Assembly: GCA_016209525.1 (NCBI GenBank)
Contig: JACQWK010000093.1
Location: forward strand, 1 to 38,450
Source: Verrucomicrobiota bacterium
Lineage (GTDB): Bacteria; Verrucomicrobiota; Verrucomicrobiia; Limisphaerales; SIBE01
Length of the DNA stretch: 38,450 nucleotides
Direction of reading: 5' to 3'
The notes below the pieces were generated by a model. That model searched no databases. It was not told where the DNA came from and worked only from the letters and a program-made list of their open reading frames with translations. Made by a program: the position numbers and the translations under genes. Of this stretch, positions 7,623 to 16,659 are shown in pieces; the first letter of the stretch is position 1, and every line of letters starts with the position of its first letter.

Positions 7623-8957
7623 CTACAGACCGAGTTCTGTGAATCGGTGGTTCACTTCCTTCAGATGGAAGTCGAGCGAACAAAGTTTTTCAAGTTCGCC
7701 GGGCTTGAAATGTTTCGCTACGTCCGGGTCGGCTTTGAGTTGTTGCACAAAATCAGCGTCGTCGCGGCCGGCATGCTTGACTTCCCAGGTTTTCATCGCG
7801 GCGCGCTGGACCAGGTCGTACGCTTCTTCGCGAGTCAGGCCTTTGCGGATCAGCGCCAGCAGGACCGTCTGCGAATTCCACATGCCCAGGCTCAGGCTCA
7901 GGTTTTTTTTCATGTTCTCGGGATAGACCGCCAGTCCGTCCATGAGTCGAATCAGGAGGCCAAACATGTAATCGAGCAGTGTGCACGAATCTGGGAAGAT
8001 GATGCGCTCGACCGAGCTGTGGCTGATGTCGCGTTCGTGCCAGAGCGCGACGTTTTCGAGCGCGGCCATGGCGTTGCCGCGCAGGACGCGCGCGAGGCCC
8101 GTCAAGCGTTCCCAAGTGATGGGATTGCGTTTGTGCGGCATGGCGCTGCTGCCCTTCTGGCCTTTCGTGAACGGTTCCTCCGCTTCCAGGACTTCGGTCC
8201 GCTGGAGATGGCGAAACTCGACCGCCCAACGCTCAATGCTCGCGCCAACCAGGGCCAGCGCGGTCATGAACTCGGCATGGATGTCCCGCTGGACAATCTG
8301 TGTCGAGATGGGAGCTGGACGAAGGCCAAGCTTTTCGCAGACGCGGGCTTCGACGCTCGGTGACAGGTGCGCGCTGGTGCCAACCGCGCCGCTCAGTTTC
8401 CCGACCGCCGCCACGTCGCGCGCGCGCTTCAATCGTTCCTCCGCGCGGCCAAACTCGTCGAACATCAGCGCCAATTTGAGGCCGAAGGTGGTCGGTTCGG
8501 CATGAATACCGTGGCTGCGGCCAATGCACGGCGTCAGGCGATGTTCCTGGGCGCGCTTGGCGATGGATTTGCGGAGCGCCTGCACATCGGCGATCAGAAT
8601 ATCCGCGCTTTGAACCATCTGCACGGCAAACGCGGTGTCGATGATGTCGGAACTCGTCAGGCCAAAGTGCAGCCAGCGGCTGGCGCGGTGATTGATCTTC
8701 TCGGCGACCGCGGTGGTAAAGCCAATCACGTCGTGGTTGAGGGTCTTCTCCAGTTCCTTCTGGCGTTCGACCAGACTTTTCAAGTCGGCAAAACAGAGTT
8801 CGGCGCCGGCCTTCAACTCTTGGAAATCGTCCGCCGGAATGATCCCCTCCTGAACGAGCGCTTCGCCGGCGAGCAATTCAATTTGCAGCCAGATGCGGAG
8901 CTTGTTTTCCTCAGTCCAGATGGCCCGCATTTCCGGGCGCGAGTAACGCTGAATCAT
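7623..8957 (-). CDS. purB: Adenylosuccinate lyase
   Basis: Catalyses two steps of purine biosynthesis: release of fumarate from SAICAR to give AICAR, and from adenylosuccinate to give AMP. The 444-aa product covers the full fumarase/aspartase-superfamily fold. The N-terminus IQRYSRPEMRAIWTEENKL is typical. LTSSDIIDTA lies near residue 100, the general-acid histidine region GRSHGIHAEPTTFG is near 145-158, and the superfamily signature GSSAMPHKRNP carries the mobile catalytic-serine loop. The C-terminal domain (EEAYDLVQRAAM) is intact. Length is normal for bacterial PurB. ATG 8957 begins at the conserved N-terminus and is accepted. The 186-nt gap to the rhomboid gene upstream holds AT-rich repeats, so it probably has its own promoter. 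Confidence 0.97.
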   Translation of the reverse strand: MIQRYSRPEMRAIWTEENKLRIWLQIELLAGEALVQEGIIPADDFQELKAGAELCFADLKSLVERQKELEKTLNHDVIGFTTAVAEKINHRASRWLHFGLTSSDIIDTAFAVQMVQSADILIADVQALRKSIAKRAQEHRLTPCIGRSHGIHAEPTTFGLKLALMFDEFGRAEERLKRARDVAAVGKLSGAVGTSAHLSPSVEARVCEKLGLRPAPISTQIVQRDIHAEFMTALALVGASIERWAVEFRHLQRTEVLEAEEPFTKGQKGSSAMPHKRNPITWERLTGLARVLRGNAMAALENVALWHERDISHSSVERIIFPDSCTLLDYMFGLLIRLMDGLAVYPENMKKNLSLSLGMWNSQTVLLALIRKGLTREEAYDLVQRAAMKTWEVKHAGRDDADFVQQLKADPDVAKHFKPGELEKLCSLDFHLKEVNHRFTELGL

Positions 8958-8994
8958 GGACTGAATTTAGGAGGGGAACTGAGAATTGGAAGGC

Positions 8995-9140
8995 GTAAAA
9001 CGTGAAACGTAAAACGTAATGCGTAATGTCTGATGCGTAATGCGGAATGTGTAAACCTTGATGCAGTTGCGGAGGCGCAGGACTTGTCCGACTCGCCCAG
9101 CGCAAAGCTGGGAACTTACGAATTACGAATTGCGTTTTAC
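8995..9140. repeat. Low-complexity ACGTAAAACGTAATGCG / TTACGAATTACG stretch
   Basis: The gap between purB and the rhomboid gene contains runs of the near-tandem motif CGTAAAACGTAATGCGTAATG (about 8997-9050) and, 70 nt on, TTACGAATTACGAATTGCG (about 9116-9134). The two parts are partly complementary and could fold back. Similar words (TTCGAATTTACGAATTATT) appear at 3901, just upstream of jetC. No gene is seen. Confidence 0.6.
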
Positions 9141-9143
9141 GAA

Positions 9144-10031
9144 CTACCTCTTCGCCATCTTCGCCCGGGCCGCTTCCAGAATCTTGCGTTCGCGCTCGGT
9201 CAAGCTCTGAATGCCATGGGCGGATATCTTGTCGAGGATCGGATCGACTTCCCGGCTGATGAATTCGGTGGCGGTCAGATCTTCCTCTTCCGTCGTCTTG
9301 CCGCGCTGCCAGAGGCTGCGCTTGGGCACCGACGCACGCACCAGTTCCCTGGGCCGACGCGTTGGTGATCGGAAACTGGGCCAGGTGAAATGCCAGCGAA
9401 TTCCCTGCGCGACCCAATAGACAAAAAGAATCCCTGTGAGAATTCCGCCCAGGTGAGCGGCGTCAGCGACTTGGCTGGGCACGATGATTCCCATCACGGC
9501 CAATCCGATGGCGAACCAAAGCAAGACGCGAGCGCGGATCGAAACCGGGAAGGGAATCAGCACGATTTCTCGCTCCGGGAACATGGTGGCGAAGGCGGCG
9601 ACGAGTCCAAATGCCCCAGCCGACGCTCCGACAACCGGCCCCCCGAAATATTTGGGAACCATCCACGCGAAGACGATCTGCAGAAGGCCGCCCACGACGC
9701 CGGAAGTAAAGTAGAGTTTGAGCATTCCGCCTCGACCCAGCGCGTCCTCCATCGGCCGCCCGAAAAAGTAGATCGCGAGCAGATTTCCGATGAGGTGCCA
9801 CTCGCCGCCGTGCATGAACTGAAACGTGAAGAATTGCCAGAGATACCCATGGGATAAGCCATTGATGCTCAGGGCAAACACTTCCGCGTATTGTCTGAAA
9901 AGGAACGGGTAGTAGAATCCCACGATCTGCTGCAGAACGAAAATGGCCGCGTTAATGACGATTAACGCCACCGTCACTGACCTTTGCGGCTTGAACGACG
10001 GTGTTCTCATGTATGGCCGATCGCCGAGCAT
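9144..10031 (-). CDS. Rhomboid-family intramembrane serine protease
   Basis: Membrane protease that cleaves transmembrane substrates within the bilayer. The 295-aa product has about six membrane segments between residues 18 and 215. The catalytic serine is in GASAG (S137) and the catalytic histidine in AAHLGG (H193). A WHLIGN motif (78-83) supplies the conserved His/Asn of the oxyanion region. A soluble, basic C-terminal tail of about 80 residues follows, containing TEEEDLTATEFISREVDPILDKIS-like sequence seen in rhomboids of this bacterial group. ATG 10031 is taken as the start; ATG 10010 (MRTPSF) is an equally good alternative that would remove seven residues. Substrate unknown. Confidence 0.93.
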   Translation of the reverse strand: MLGDRPYMRTPSFKPQRSVTVALIVINAAIFVLQQIVGFYYPFLFRQYAEVFALSINGLSHGYLWQFFTFQFMHGGEWHLIGNLLAIYFFGRPMEDALGRGGMLKLYFTSGVVGGLLQIVFAWMVPKYFGGPVVGASAGAFGLVAAFATMFPEREIVLIPFPVSIRARVLLWFAIGLAVMGIIVPSQVADAAHLGGILTGILFVYWVAQGIRWHFTWPSFRSPTRRPRELVRASVPKRSLWQRGKTTEEEDLTATEFISREVDPILDKISAHGIQSLTERERKILEAARAKMAKR

Positions 10032-10125
10032 TGCTCGTCAACTTAGTGGCATGGCATGGACTTTTCAATGGAGTTTTTCAACACTGCGTGATGGCCCAGT
10101 CTGGACCTGACTTGAGCACCAAACT

Positions 10126-10236
10126 CGTAGCGCAAATTTGAAACCTGCGGTATCGCCGATTCGAAATCAGCGGCAGTTCGAGCATTCCGCAGGTTGCAAA
10201 CCTGCGATACGGCGGATTGAAAATCCGCGCTACGAG
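10126..10236. repeat. Family A repeat, full palindromic copy
   Basis: Begins CGTAGCGCAAATTTG and ends AAAATCCGCGCTACG, so the whole 111 nt folds back on itself. Between the ends are CTGCGGTATCGCCGATT and CCGCAGGTTGCAAACCTGCG modules. A further fragment with GATATTGATGGATTC continues to about 10295. It fills the gap between the divergent rhomboid and DUF1501 genes. ORFs crossing it are repeat-derived. Confidence 0.85.
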
Positions 10237-10388
10237 AGCCGGTCGCGGCTCGCGACAATTCACCGAGATATTGATGGATTCAAAATCTGCGCTCCTTGCG
10301 AAGCCTGACGGCGCCGCAAAAATCGTTGCAGAAGGCAGCCAGCAGGAATATTTTTCATGCATCGTCCAACGCGCCCGAATCAGAACCT

Positions 10389-11765
10389 ATGATCAAAGTA
10401 ACCGGAGACGGATCGATCACCACCTGTGACGGAATCACCCGCCGTGACTTCCTTCAAGTCGGCACTCTCGGCGCCCTGGGCCTTTCTTTGTCCGACTTCG
10501 CCGCTCTGAAGGCGGGCGGAGCCGTGGCTCAAGGCAACGACGAACGTTCCGTTATCATGATTTTCAACCTCGGTGCTCCGAGTCAGTTGGACACGTTCGA
10601 TCTGAAGCCGGACGCTCCGAGTGAAATCCGCGGCCCGTTCAAACCCATGCGGACGAAGAGTCCCGATATCGAAATCTCCGAAATGTTTCCGCTCCACGCG
10701 AAGGTGGCCGACAAGTTCTCGCTCGTCCGGAGTTGTTATCACACCGCGGCGGCGGTTCACGACACGGGGCATCAAATGATGCAGACTGGCCGGCTCTTCA
10801 CCGGCGGGATCAACAGCCCGCACGCCGGCTGCGCCTTGACTTATCTCCGAGGGCGGCGGAGCGAGCTTCCCGCCCATGTCATTCTGCCCGAGCCGATGGG
10901 CCCGACCGGCGGAAACATGCCGCACGGACAGGACGCGGGTTTTCTGGGCAAAGCGCAAGATCCCTTCGTCCTGAACGCGGACCCGTCCAAAGCCGACTTC
11001 AAAGTTCCCGATCTTCTCCCGCCTGCGGAGATTGGCGAAGCTCGGCTTCGCCGGAGGCGCGAGCTTCGGAACATTGTGGATGAAACGGTCAAGAATTTCG
11101 AGCACAGCGAAACGGCCAAATTGATGGACAGCAATTTCGCCGCGGCCTACCGGCTCATGACCAGCGAGAAAGCCAGAGAAGCCTTCGAACTCAGCCGGGA
11201 GCCGCAAAAACTGCGCGAACGCTACGGCATGACCCGCTTCGGCCAGTGTTGTCTTCTGGCTCGGCGCTTGATCGAGGCAGGCGTCCGATTTGTGACCATC
11301 AACACGTTCATCACCGTCTTCGACGAAATCACATGGGACATTCACGGCTCGAAGCCGTTTACCTCGATTGCCGGCATGAAGGAGATCGTGGCGCCGATGT
11401 ACGACCTAGGCTATAGCGCGCTCATCGAAGACCTCTACGACCGAGGCCTCCTGGAAAACACATTGGTCTGCAACCTCGCGGAGTTTGGTCGCACCCCCAA
11501 AATCAATCCTGCCGGTGGACGCGATCACTGGCCGCAATGCTGGACCGTCTATTTCGCCGGCGGCGGGGTCAAAGGCGGGCGCGTTGTCGGCAAGAGCGAC
11601 GAAATCGGCGCGTACCCGGTGGAACGACCGGTTCGGCCGGCGGATGTCGCCGCGACGATTTATCGGAGCCTTGGCCTCGACCTCGAGACGCATTTGCCGG
11701 GTCCGAATGGCCGGCCCTTCCCGCTCGTGGACTATGGGACGCAGCCCATCATGGAGTTGTTCTGA
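10389..11765 (+). CDS. DUF1501 domain-containing protein with Tat-type signal
   Basis: Secreted protein of the DUF1501 (alkaline-phosphatase-fold, sulfatase-like) family, abundant in Verrucomicrobiota and Planctomycetota and normally encoded beside DUF1549/DUF1553 genes; the biochemical role is not established. With ATG 10389 the product is 458 aa. A twin-arginine signal (TRRDFLQVG, RR at 18-19) leads into a hydrophobic GALGLSLSDFAAL stretch. Conserved family blocks follow: VIMIFNLGAPSQLDTFDLKPDAP, HTAAAVHDTGHQMMQTGR, LIEAGVRFVTI, and a C-terminal LAEFGRTPKINPAGGRDHWP. The longer start at 10296 is rejected because it would place repeat-adjacent sequence before the signal. The DUF1549 gene starts 18 nt after its stop, so they form an operon. 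Confidence 0.9.
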   Translation: MIKVTGDGSITTCDGITRRDFLQVGTLGALGLSLSDFAALKAGGAVAQGNDERSVIMIFNLGAPSQLDTFDLKPDAPSEIRGPFKPMRTKSPDIEISEMFPLHAKVADKFSLVRSCYHTAAAVHDTGHQMMQTGRLFTGGINSPHAGCALTYLRGRRSELPAHVILPEPMGPTGGNMPHGQDAGFLGKAQDPFVLNADPSKADFKVPDLLPPAEIGEARLRRRRELRNIVDETVKNFEHSETAKLMDSNFAAAYRLMTSEKAREAFELSREPQKLRERYGMTRFGQCCLLARRLIEAGVRFVTINTFITVFDEITWDIHGSKPFTSIAGMKEIVAPMYDLGYSALIEDLYDRGLLENTLVCNLAEFGRTPKINPAGGRDHWPQCWTVYFAGGGVKGGRVVGKSDEIGAYPVERPVRPADVAATIYRSLGLDLETHLPGPNGRPFPLVDYGTQPIMELF

Positions 11766-11783
11766 CAAACGCCAACGCCTTCC

Positions 11784-14375
11784 ATGAAGAAACGTCCCTC
11801 CAGCAGGTTCATCCCCCCGCTGCATTCGGTGGTCTGCCGCTTGTCAGTTCTCTCCAAGAACTTAACGAGGACCGGTTCCTCTCAGCCCCTGGCCGAACTC
11901 AGCCAGGCTCTCGGTCATCTCGCCAACCCGGTGTGCTGGTTCCTCTGCAGCCTCCTCACGTGCTCCGCCATCAGCGCTGCGGAATCTCTCTCCATTCAGC
12001 CCGATCGAATTGAGCTCCATGGTCCTACCGCCTACCAGCGGCTGATCGTTGAAGAAGTCGTCGGCGGCCAATTCGTCTCCCAGTTCACTAACGTGACGTT
12101 CACGTCGAGCGACACTAATATCGTCCGAATCGACGGCCACGTCGCCTTTCCCGTCGCCAACGGCATCGCGACGATTGCCGCCCAATCGGAAGCGAAGAAG
12201 GCCACAGTCCAAGTGACGGTGACCTCCATGGACAAACCGGTGGAGTGGAGCTTTCGGAACAACGTTCAGCCTATTCTCGCCAAATTCGGCTGCAGCTCCG
12301 GCGCGTGCCATGGCGCCGCCGCCGGCCAAAACGGCTTCCGGCTTTCGTTGCGCGGCTACGATGATGAAGGCGATTACCTGTCGCTGACCCGGCATGCTTT
12401 TGGGCGGCGGATCATTCCAAGCGATCCGGGACGAAGTCTGATGTTGCTGAAACCGACCGGCGCGGTCCCCCACAAAGGCGGCAAGCGGTTCGAAACTGAT
12501 TCCTTGGAATATCGCGTTCTCTCGGAGTGGATCGCCGCCGGGACGCCGCCGCCCAAGTCAGACGAACCTCGCATCGTTCGGATTGAAATCCTCCCGCCGG
12601 CCGTTCGCCTCAAACCGGGCGCGACGCAACAGTTGATCGCCCAGGCACGCTTCACGGACGGCCATATTGAGGACGTGACCCGGTGGGTCAAATACACGGA
12701 CGCGAATTCATCCGTCACCCAGGTGGATGAGACTGGGAACGTCACCGTGATGGGCTATGGGGAAGGCGCGATTACCGCTTGGTATCTCAGCCGGATTGCC
12801 ATTGCCGCGGTCACAGTCCGTTACGAAAACGTGGTCGGCCCGGAAGTTTTCGCTCGATCCCAAAAGCGAAATTTCATCGACGACTTGGTCATCGAAAAGC
12901 TCCGGAATTTGAATCTCCCGCCCTCGCCGCGCGCGTCGGATGCCGAATTCCTGCGGCGAGCTTTCCTGGACACGATCGGTGTTTTGCCCACCGTTCAAGA
13001 GACGCGAGATTTTCTGGCGGGCGAGTCACCGGCGAAACGGGATGAACTGATCGAGTCACTGCTCCGGCGGCCCGAATTTGCCGATTATTGGGCTTACAAA
13101 TGGTCGGACCTTTTGCTCGTCAACAGCGACCGGCTGCGGCCGGCGGCGATGTGGTCTTACTACAATTGGATTCATCACAACGTCGCGGCGAATACGCCGT
13201 GGGATGTGTTGGTCAGCCGCATCGTCACGGCCAAAGGAAGCACGCTCGAAAACGGCGCAGCCAATTTTTACGTCCTGCACGAAGATCCGCCGGCCATGGC
13301 GGAGACCGTCACGCAAGCGTTCCTGGGCATGTCGATCAATTGCGCGCGGTGCCACAACCATCCGATGGAGAAATGGACCAACGACGAATACTTCGGCATG
13401 GCGAATCTGTTCGCGCGTGTTCGGGCCAAGACCGGAACTGCCGACGGCGAACGGCTGATTTTCGCCGCGACCTCTGGCGACATCAATCAGCCTCGCCGCG
13501 GGCGTCCGCAGCCACCACGTCCGCTGGACGGCCAGCCGCTCCCGATGGATGCACCGGAGGATCGCCGCGAGCACGTGGCCAATTGGCTCGTCTCGCGAAA
13601 CAATCCGTACTTCAGCCGGGCGATTGCAAATCGCATTTGGGCCAATTTCTTTGGCGCCGGCCTGGTCCAACCGGTTGATGACCTCCGCGTGACGAACCCA
13701 GCCAGCCATGAGAAACTGCTTTCGGCGGCGGCCAATTTTCTTGCGGACCACAAATTCGATCTCAAAGCGCTGATACGCGCCATTCTTCGGTCCGAAACGT
13801 ACCAGCGTTCGAGCCAGGCGCTGCCCGAGAACGCGGCCGACACACGGTTTTACTCGCATTATTATCCGCGCCGCCTGATGGCGGAGGTGCTGCTGGATGC
13901 GTATTCGCAGGTCACCGGCGTGCCCACGGAATTCGTCACCGATTTGCGCAACGCGAACCGCGGACTGGGGGACAAATATCCGCTCGGCTTCCGCGCCCTC
14001 CAACTCCCGGACACGAGAATCGCCTCCTACTTCTTGAGGAGTTTCGGCCGGCCCGACCGCGAAAAGACCTGCGAATGCGAGCGAACATCCGAACCAACCA
14101 TGGCGCAGGCCCTCCACGTCTCCAATGGAGACACGATCAACCAGAAACTGTCCGCCAAAGGAAACCGGATCGAGAAGCTGCTGGCGGAAAAGACTTCTTC
14201 CGAAAAGATCATCGAGGAAGCGTATCTGAGCGCGCTATGCCGGTTCCCGACGGAAGTGGAAAAGACCAAACTGCTGGGCATCCTGAAGGAAATCGGCGAG
14301 AAGGACCAGCGTCCGTTGGTCGAGGACCTGTACTGGGCGCTCCTGAGCAGCAGGGAGTTCTTGTTTAATCACTAA
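11784..14375 (+). CDS. DUF1549/DUF1553 protein with Ig-like and cytochrome c-like parts
   Basis: Large exported protein of the Planctomycetota/Verrucomicrobiota DUF1549-DUF1553 type, partner of the DUF1501 protein. The 863-aa order is: hydrophobic export segment (about 43-62, NPVCWFLCSLLTCSAISAAE); Ig-like (BIG2-type) region (65-150); haem-type motif CSSGACH (C170-H176) in a planctomycete cytochrome-like domain; second Ig-like region (260-335); DUF1549 (about 365-575) with a second haem-type motif CARCH (C520-H524); and DUF1553 (about 600-860), including NRIWANFFGAGLVQPVDDLRVTNPA-like sequence. The first motif has three spacer residues instead of two. The 42 residues before the hydrophobic segment are unusually long for a signal peptide, so a later start is possible. 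Function probably redox or polymer degradation at the envelope; unproven. Confidence 0.9.
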   Translation: MKKRPSSRFIPPLHSVVCRLSVLSKNLTRTGSSQPLAELSQALGHLANPVCWFLCSLLTCSAISAAESLSIQPDRIELHGPTAYQRLIVEEVVGGQFVSQFTNVTFTSSDTNIVRIDGHVAFPVANGIATIAAQSEAKKATVQVTVTSMDKPVEWSFRNNVQPILAKFGCSSGACHGAAAGQNGFRLSLRGYDDEGDYLSLTRHAFGRRIIPSDPGRSLMLLKPTGAVPHKGGKRFETDSLEYRVLSEWIAAGTPPPKSDEPRIVRIEILPPAVRLKPGATQQLIAQARFTDGHIEDVTRWVKYTDANSSVTQVDETGNVTVMGYGEGAITAWYLSRIAIAAVTVRYENVVGPEVFARSQKRNFIDDLVIEKLRNLNLPPSPRASDAEFLRRAFLDTIGVLPTVQETRDFLAGESPAKRDELIESLLRRPEFADYWAYKWSDLLLVNSDRLRPAAMWSYYNWIHHNVAANTPWDVLVSRIVTAKGSTLENGAANFYVLHEDPPAMAETVTQAFLGMSINCARCHNHPMEKWTNDEYFGMANLFARVRAKTGTADGERLIFAATSGDINQPRRGRPQPPRPLDGQPLPMDAPEDRREHVANWLVSRNNPYFSRAIANRIWANFFGAGLVQPVDDLRVTNPASHEKLLSAAANFLADHKFDLKALIRAILRSETYQRSSQALPENAADTRFYSHYYPRRLMAEVLLDAYSQVTGVPTEFVTDLRNANRGLGDKYPLGFRALQLPDTRIASYFLRSFGRPDREKTCECERTSEPTMAQALHVSNGDTINQKLSAKGNRIEKLLAEKTSSEKIIEEAYLSALCRFPTEVEKTKLLGILKEIGEKDQRPLVEDLYWALLSSREFLFNH

Positions 14376-14387
14376 TCCGCCGGCATT

Positions 14388-14545
14388 CAGTTGAACCACA
14401 CGAATAAACACGAATGATATCAGGCTTTCCATACGGTTTTCAGCTCCCCACCGCCGCTCCCGCAACGGTGCCGCGAAAGGGGTCAGTTCAAACCGGATCC
14501 GCGCCCGAAGTATTCGTGTTCATTCGCGTCCGTTCGTGGTGTTCT
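14388..14545. repeat. CACGAATAAACACGAAT / TTCGTGTTCATTCGCG inverted repeat
   Basis: Between the DUF1549 and PIG-L genes, CACACGAATAAACACGAAT (about 14397) pairs with ATTCGTGTTCATTCGCGTCCG (about 14512), some 100 nt apart. A related ACCGCGAATAAACGCCAATC sequence occurs at 37018. The reverse arm runs up to the PIG-L start, so it lies in its 5' region. Confidence 0.65.
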
Positions 14546-14574
14546 GCTGAATGGTTATGCTCACTTGGCGCCGA

Positions 14575-15354
14575 ATGAATCAAGCTCGCTCAACACGCCG
14601 CTCGTTTCTCTGGAATACATTGGCCGCGGCCGGACCTGCGCTATCAGCCGTAACAGTGTCGCCGGCGGCCGGAGCCGGCGTGGAAGCTCCAAGAAATTCT
14701 CTCCGAGTCGTCTGCGTGGGTGGCCATCCGGATGATCCGGAATCCGGCGCGGCGGGGACGTTGGCGCTGTACGCGCAGCAAGGACATTCCGTGACGGTGA
14801 TCTATTTGACCCGAGGCGAGCGCGGCATCAGCGGCAAGTCGAACGACGAAGCCGCGGCCATCCGCACGGCGGAATGTGAAGCGGCGTGCAAAATCATCGG
14901 CGCAAAGCCGGTCTTCGCCGGCCAGATCGATGGCTCAACCGAATCGAATCGAGTTCGCGTCGAGGAGATGCAGAAGATTCTCGCCGCTGAAGCGCCGGAC
15001 ATTCTGATCACGCATTGGCCGGTCGATACTCACCTGGATCACCAGGTCGCGAGCCTGTTGGCGTTTCGCGTTTACCTGGCTTTGAAGCCACGGCCGCATT
15101 TATATTATTTCGAGGTGAACACCGGCAGTCAATCGCTTGGCTTCACGCCGAACGTTTATGTCGATATCACTTCGGTCCGGGAAAAGAAGAAGGCGGCACT
15201 GGCGGCGCATCGCAGCCAGGATGGTGAAGGCATTGGGAGGACTCACCACGAGATCATCGCGAATTACCGGGGCCGCGAGGCGGGTGTAGCGGCGGCCGAA
15301 GCGTTTTTTCATTTGAATCGGGACGTGCAGACCGCTTCGCTTCCTGGCTTGTGA
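14575..15354 (+). CDS. PIG-L family deacetylase, exported
   Basis: Zinc-dependent N-acetyl-sugar or related deacetylase of the PIG-L/LmbE superfamily. With ATG 14575 it has 259 aa. A Tat-like signal STRRSFLWNT precedes a hydrophobic stretch to about residue 35. The zinc/catalytic motif HPDD is at H51-D54, in GGHPDDPESGAAG. The third zinc-ligand motif HLDH is at H153-H156, in THWPVDTHLDHQ. ATG 14551 would add eight residues before the signal and is less likely. No Shine-Dalgarno is evident. The 3' end overlaps the convergent metalloprotease gene by 46 nt. The substrate cannot be read from sequence; an exported form suggests extracellular glycan or glycoconjugate. Confidence 0.9.
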   Translation: MNQARSTRRSFLWNTLAAAGPALSAVTVSPAAGAGVEAPRNSLRVVCVGGHPDDPESGAAGTLALYAQQGHSVTVIYLTRGERGISGKSNDEAAAIRTAECEAACKIIGAKPVFAGQIDGSTESNRVRVEEMQKILAAEAPDILITHWPVDTHLDHQVASLLAFRVYLALKPRPHLYYFEVNTGSQSLGFTPNVYVDITSVREKKKAALAAHRSQDGEGIGRTHHEIIANYRGREAGVAAAEAFFHLNRDVQTASLPGL

Positions 15355-16307
15355 TTGAGACGGGACCTCAACCAACCCAGCACTAAGGCCAGGATCATGA
15401 GCCAGACCACACCCGGTTCGGGGACCACACTCCAGCCGATATCCCGAAGCCCGGCGATGTCGAGGTCTGTGAGAAATTTGCGCGAGCCCGGCGGCAGTTC
15501 AGGCGCAAGCGCGGCTTCTTGCAGCAGGCCGGTGCCGAATACCCGGCTCATCGTTCCGTCAGCCCAATGGTCTCCGCTGATCTCAACTGGAACCGGGCCG
15601 CCAAAAGTCAGCACGGAGTTTCTCCCCGTGAAGCCGCTGTCGATTCGCAATTGCCAGGAGGCGGCCGTGCCGTAGCCAAACAGGTGTCCCAGTTCGTGGA
15701 CGGCCACCGAGAAAAAATCATCCGCGTTCGACGGCAAATCTCCCAAGCTGAGTGGGTCGGGATCAAAATACCAGCGCGTCGCCGGATTGCTGTCAAACGC
15801 GATGCTGCCGCCCCACGGGCCGAAGTCATCCTTCGGGGCTCCGAATTGTCCGCGATCGCGGACTGACTCTTGCCACGCCGGCGAACCTCGGGACGCAAAG
15901 CCGCCCACCTCAGCCATTCCCAATTTATCGGCATCAAGCGGCCGAGCGCTGACAAAAATGGTCAACGTGTTCGCAGGAACGAGCAGGTCGGACAGCAACT
16001 CCATGGTTCCGGTGTCGGGCCGGATCACCAACGCATTCCAACTGTTGGTTCCGGCGGGAGTGAGGGCCGTCAGTGAATCGCCGAATCGGAAAGCATATTC
16101 ATTGGCCGCCGCATTCAGGACAAGCCGGCGTTCCGGCGCGTCGAAGAAGCCGCTCGAGTCGTAACGATAGTCAAACCGGATACTCAGTTGCGCCTTGGCA
16201 TCGCGCATTGGTGAGAGCATCGTGGCCCAGCCTGCCAAACCGGCCACGGCTATTTTCGGCAGAGATAAACCTCCAACTTGAAACCGCAGAACAAACGAGT
16301 TCCCCAT
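15309..16307 (-). CDS. Secreted zinc metalloprotease with PEP-CTERM-like anchor
   Basis: A 332-aa exported protein. A signal segment (PKIAVAGLAGWATMLSPMRDAKA) spans about 18-39. The zinc motif HELGH is at H204-H208; the site is followed by LFGYG rather than the metzincin xxGxxH pattern, so a third ligand must come from elsewhere (H247 in SGDHWADGTMSR is a candidate). The C-terminus has VVPEPG, a hydrophobic segment (about 299-314) and RSR, the layout of a PEP-CTERM sorting tag, consistent with exosortase-dependent surface retention. The longer ORF to 16520 is rejected: GGAGG lies six bases before ATG 16307, and the upstream part is repeat. It ends inside the PIG-L 3' end (46-nt convergent overlap). 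Family assignment within gluzincins/metzincins is unsure. Confidence 0.82.
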   Translation of the reverse strand: MGNSFVLRFQVGGLSLPKIAVAGLAGWATMLSPMRDAKAQLSIRFDYRYDSSGFFDAPERRLVLNAAANEYAFRFGDSLTALTPAGTNSWNALVIRPDTGTMELLSDLLVPANTLTIFVSARPLDADKLGMAEVGGFASRGSPAWQESVRDRGQFGAPKDDFGPWGGSIAFDSNPATRWYFDPDPLSLGDLPSNADDFFSVAVHELGHLFGYGTAASWQLRIDSGFTGRNSVLTFGGPVPVEISGDHWADGTMSRVFGTGLLQEAALAPELPPGSRKFLTDLDIAGLRDIGWSVVPEPGVVWLMILALVLGWLRSRLNHKPGSEAVCTSRFK

Positions 16308-16310
16308 GTC

Positions 16311-16318
16311 TCTCCTCC
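16311..16318 (-). promoter_or_regulatory. Shine-Dalgarno GGAGGAGA deciding the metalloprotease start
   Basis: On the minus strand GGAGGAGA precedes ATG 16307, with about six bases between the GGAGG core and the start. It is the clearest ribosome-binding site in the window and shows that the long upstream ORF extension is not translated. Confidence 0.85.
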
Positions 16319-16545
16319 GAATCCCACAGGGATTCCGTAACAAAGCCCAGGGTTGCGAGGCACGAGCTACCCTGGGAACCCGAGCAGAGGACGGTGTCAA
16401 CCCCAACGGGTTGAGCCGCTGGGAAACGCAGAAGCCGCAAGCCCGTTGGGGTTGAGATGTCTGTTTGGACCGCATTCCCAGGGTAGGCGCGGCGCGCCAA
16501 CCCTGGGCTCTGCGGCGCAATCCCTTCGGGATTCACGAGGTCCCT
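16316..16545. repeat. Nested palindromic repeat (GGGATT / CCCAGGGT / CCCGTTGGGGTTGA)
   Basis: Upstream of the metalloprotease gene, three pairs are nested in order: outer AATCCCACAGGGATT with AATCCCTTCGGGATT (16320 and 16518); middle CCCAGGGTTGC...CCCTGGGAA with TTCCCAGGGTAGG...CCAACCCTGGG; inner TCAACCCCAACGGGTTG with GCCCGTTGGGGTTGA. The whole 230 nt therefore folds like a long cruciform. The rest of the gap to 16659 shows nothing recognisable. Confidence 0.85.
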
Positions 16546-16659
16546 GCCTCCGACAGATGCGGGCAATGACAAGCTTAAGGCCGCGCTCCTTGAAGTGAAA
16601 GGCTGCTCGCACGAGGATGGCGCAACAGCACCGCTTGACGAACATACCGACCTCGACGC

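Noticed and set aside
9144..10031. Possible defence role for the rhomboid protease near the jet operon
   Set aside because: It is separated from the jet operon by purB and the nucleotidyltransferase pair and looks like an ordinary housekeeping membrane protease.
13056..14117. 353-codon minus-strand ORF
   Set aside because: Antisense to the DUF1549/DUF1553 gene, whose conserved motifs show which strand codes.
16308..16520. N-terminal extension of the metalloprotease to ATG 16520
   Set aside because: It reads through the nested repeat; a strong Shine-Dalgarno marks ATG 16307 instead.
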